From: Acidimicrobiia bacterium
GTDB lineage: Bacteria; Actinomycetota; Acidimicrobiia; Acidimicrobiales; Aldehydirespiratoraceae
Length of the DNA: 64,000 nt
Assembly: GCA_022819505.1 (NCBI GenBank)
Contig: JAJEHD010000019.1
Coordinates: forward strand, 310,001 to 374,000
Direction: 5' to 3'
Below, one piece after another: positions 62,354 through 64,000 of this stretch. The notes under the pieces are model-generated. The model saw nothing but the letters and a program-made list of their open reading frames with translations, had not been told where the DNA came from and searched no databases. How positions within the stretch are numbered: the first letter of the stretch is position 1; each line of letters starts with the position of its first letter. A program made the translations under genes and the position numbers.

Positions 62354-63463
62354 ATGGGCATTAATCGTGTGCGGGTTGGGATCGTCGGGCCCGGATGGTG
62401 GGCCGACACCATGTACGCGCCGGTCCTGGCGACGTGTCCTGACGCCGCCGCCACTGCGGTGTACGCCCGCAATCGCCGGCGAGCCGAGGACTTCGCCGAA
62501 GCGCACGGAATTCCCCACGTGTTCGGCGACATCGGCGAACTATGCGCCAGCGGTGAGGTCGACGCCGTGATCGTCGCATCAGCCAACAAGACCCATCACC
62601 CGTTCACCGTCACTGCCCTGGACGCGGGCTTGCACGTACTGTGCGAGAAGCCGCTGGCAGTCACCGCGGCCGAAGCCGATGACTTGGCGGAGCGTGCCCG
62701 CCAGGCCGGGCTGACCTGCTACGTGCCATTCACCTACCGCTACATGCCGACGACGCGATGGGTCAAGCGACTCCTGGACCGAGGTTTCATCGGCCGGCCT
62801 TACCATCTCAATCTGCGCTACTACTCCGGTTGGGCTCGGCAGGGCGAGTACCTGTGGCGGCTTGACCAGGATGAGGTAGGGGAGGCGGGCGTGCTCGGCG
62901 ACCTCGGGTCGCACTGGATCGACATGGCCCGATGGTTCTTCGGAGAGGTGGAGGCGGTCACCGCCGTCGTGTCCCACCACATCGACCGGGACGCCCGGCC
63001 CGACGGCGGCGACTACGCGCGAGCCGATGATGGGGCAACCGTGATCCTGGAGTTCGAGAACGGAGCCCAAGGGGTGATCGTGGTGTCGGCTGTATGCCAT
63101 GACGTGTCGACCTTCGGGCAGTCGCACCACTTCGATCTTCACGGCAGCGAAGGCACGATATATGCGATCAACGACTGGAACGATCGCCAAGAGGTGCGCG
63201 GCGTCCGGGTGGGAGAGGACTCCCTGAAGGAGTTGCCGATCCCCGACGAAATCTGGGGCTCCGGCGTGCGGCGGGCACCGGTCCACGACACCTACCGCGA
63301 CACCTTCCGCCACACCGACGTGCTGACCCGCGCCTGGATTGCGGCCATCAGGGACAGAACACGCATCGAGCCCGACTTCGACGACGGCGCGGCCGTGCAG
63401 CGGATCATCGCCGCCTGCGCCCGAAGCGCAGCCGAAGGGCGACGAGTAGCCGTTTCGAGTTGA
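62354..63463 (+). CDS. Gfo/Idh/MocA family oxidoreductase
   Basis: A 369-residue NAD(P)-dependent dehydrogenase. The Rossmann start is VGIVGPGWWADTMYAP, the signature is VLCEKPLAVT, and the catalytic helix region is GVLGDLGSHWIDMARW. GAAGGAG precedes ATG 62354 by about seven bases, fixing this start over ATG 62300. It is a different subgroup from the gene at 53488 and may act on another cyclitol, sugar or imino-sugar. It stands as its own unit beside the moc-like operon. Confidence 0.88.
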   Translation: MGINRVRVGIVGPGWWADTMYAPVLATCPDAAATAVYARNRRRAEDFAEAHGIPHVFGDIGELCASGEVDAVIVASANKTHHPFTVTALDAGLHVLCEKPLAVTAAEADDLAERARQAGLTCYVPFTYRYMPTTRWVKRLLDRGFIGRPYHLNLRYYSGWARQGEYLWRLDQDEVGEAGVLGDLGSHWIDMARWFFGEVEAVTAVVSHHIDRDARPDGGDYARADDGATVILEFENGAQGVIVVSAVCHDVSTFGQSHHFDLHGSEGTIYAINDWNDRQEVRGVRVGEDSLKELPIPDEIWGSGVRRAPVHDTYRDTFRHTDVLTRAWIAAIRDRTRIEPDFDDGAAVQRIIAACARSAAEGRRVAVSS

Positions 63464-63476
63464 GGCCCGAGCGTCC

Positions 63477-64000
63477 TCAGGGGCCGAGGGCGGTGATGGG
63501 TGCGACTTGGACGCCGTCTTTGCGGCGGTAGGCGGCGCCGGTGGAGGTGACCACCAGCAGCGCAGTCAGGTCGGCGGCGCGCCGTTGGGCCACCTTGTCT
63601 CGGAGTCGCAGCAGCGACGCTGCGGCGGTGTCCACCGACTTCGGTGAGGGGCTGAGCTTGGCCTCGACTGCGAGCCATGCTCCGTCGTTGCGTTCCACGA
63701 TGGCGTCGGCCTCCAGCCCGACATTGTCGCGGTAGTGGTACACCGAGCCGGTCTGCGACTGGCTGTAGACGCGCAGATCGCGCACCACTAGCGACTCGAA
63801 CAGCAGGCCCAGCGTCTCAGGGTCAGCCAGCAGCCGCCGCGGCGTCGCTCGCAGCGCTGAGGTGGCCAGCGACGGGTCCACGAAGTGGACCTTGGGCGTC
63901 TTGCGCAACGTTGCCCTAGACCTCATCTGCACGGACCACGCGGGCAGGGTTTCCACTACGAAGATGCGCTCCAAGGCCCGCAGGTAGGCGGTCGCGGTGC
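63477..64000 (-). CDS. DUF4143 / AAA-type ATPase, C-terminal part (5' end outside window)
   Basis: The frame stays open through the right edge at 64000, so only the last ~174 codons are present. The visible part reads AYLRALERIFVVETLPAW, then HFVDPSLATSALRATPRRLL and LEADAIVERNDGAWLAVEAKLS, which is the C-terminal DUF4143 (nuclease-like) domain of the family whose N-terminus is an AAA ATPase. These proteins are often mobile or defence-associated and of unclear function. TTG 63974 is an internal codon, not a start. Confidence 0.82.
   Translation of the reverse strand, partial: TATAYLRALERIFVVETLPAWSVQMRSRATLRKTPKVHFVDPSLATSALRATPRRLLADPETLGLLFESLVVRDLRVYSQSQTGSVYHYRDNVGLEADAIVERNDGAWLAVEAKLSPSPKSVDTAAASLLRLRDKVAQRRAADLTALLVVTSTGAAYRRKDGVQVAPITALGP

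Overview
The window looks like chromosomal DNA of a high-GC actinobacterium, plausibly of the class Acidimicrobiia. The basis is GC-rich coding with GTG/TTG starts, an F420-type LLM oxidoreductase, several FadD-type ligases, a P450, and lipoproteins with Asp/Ala-rich linkers. No rRNA, tRNA or phylogenetic marker is present, so the taxonomy is inference. The exception is the first gene (20-1066), which is much closer to 50% GC and looks foreign. No CRISPR array, insertion sequence or prophage was recognised.

Layout. 20-9.7 kb: a MBL-fold nuclease, small hypotheticals, an SDR/SnoaL pair, a VapBC module, a beta-lactamase-fold esterase, a yeast-type cytosine deaminase, a PadR/membrane-protein operon and a VWA lipoprotein. 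10-19.8 kb: glcDEF glycolate oxidase, then a P450 coupled to two acyl-CoA synthetases, an LLM oxidoreductase and a small membrane protein. 20-20.6 kb: a second VapBC. 20.8-47.8 kb: a large accessory catabolic island. It holds an O-methyltransferase, two aldehyde dehydrogenases, an extradiol dioxygenase, an alpha/beta hydrolase, a FAH hydrolase, a TPP enzyme, an amidohydrolase, a MetE-like protein, a LysR regulator, two paralogous LigM-type THF-dependent O-demethylases, a peptide-class ABC importer, a CMD protein, a class II aldolase and an FAD monooxygenase. The most economical reading is uptake, O-demethylation and meta-cleavage of a methoxylated aromatic or related compound. 47.8-48.2 kb: HicAB.

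49.5-61.3 kb: a single leftward operon of twelve genes that resembles the rhizobial moc (rhizopine, O-methyl-inosamine) catabolic genes. It encodes a ribose-type ABC importer, a MocE-type Rieske ferredoxin, a ferredoxin reductase, a PanB-like protein, a MocD-like membrane di-iron oxygenase, a Gfo/Idh/MocA dehydrogenase, a MocC-like isomerase, a second membrane di-iron hydroxylase and a GntR/UTRA regulator. A second ferredoxin reductase and another isomerase flank it, and a further Gfo/Idh/MocA gene lies at 62.4 kb. I consider this the most interesting system in the window: a candidate oxidative O-demethylation pathway for a methylated cyclitol or amino-cyclitol outside rhizobia.

Regulation. 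A conserved dyad (GYGCA-N9-TGCRY-like) occurs in three divergent intergenic regions of the catabolic island (22974, 35703, 44247). Each lies between operons of the island, so it is a strong candidate for a shared operator. Both ABC operons carry stable hairpins just downstream of the solute-binding-protein gene, as expected for raising binding-protein output over the membrane components.
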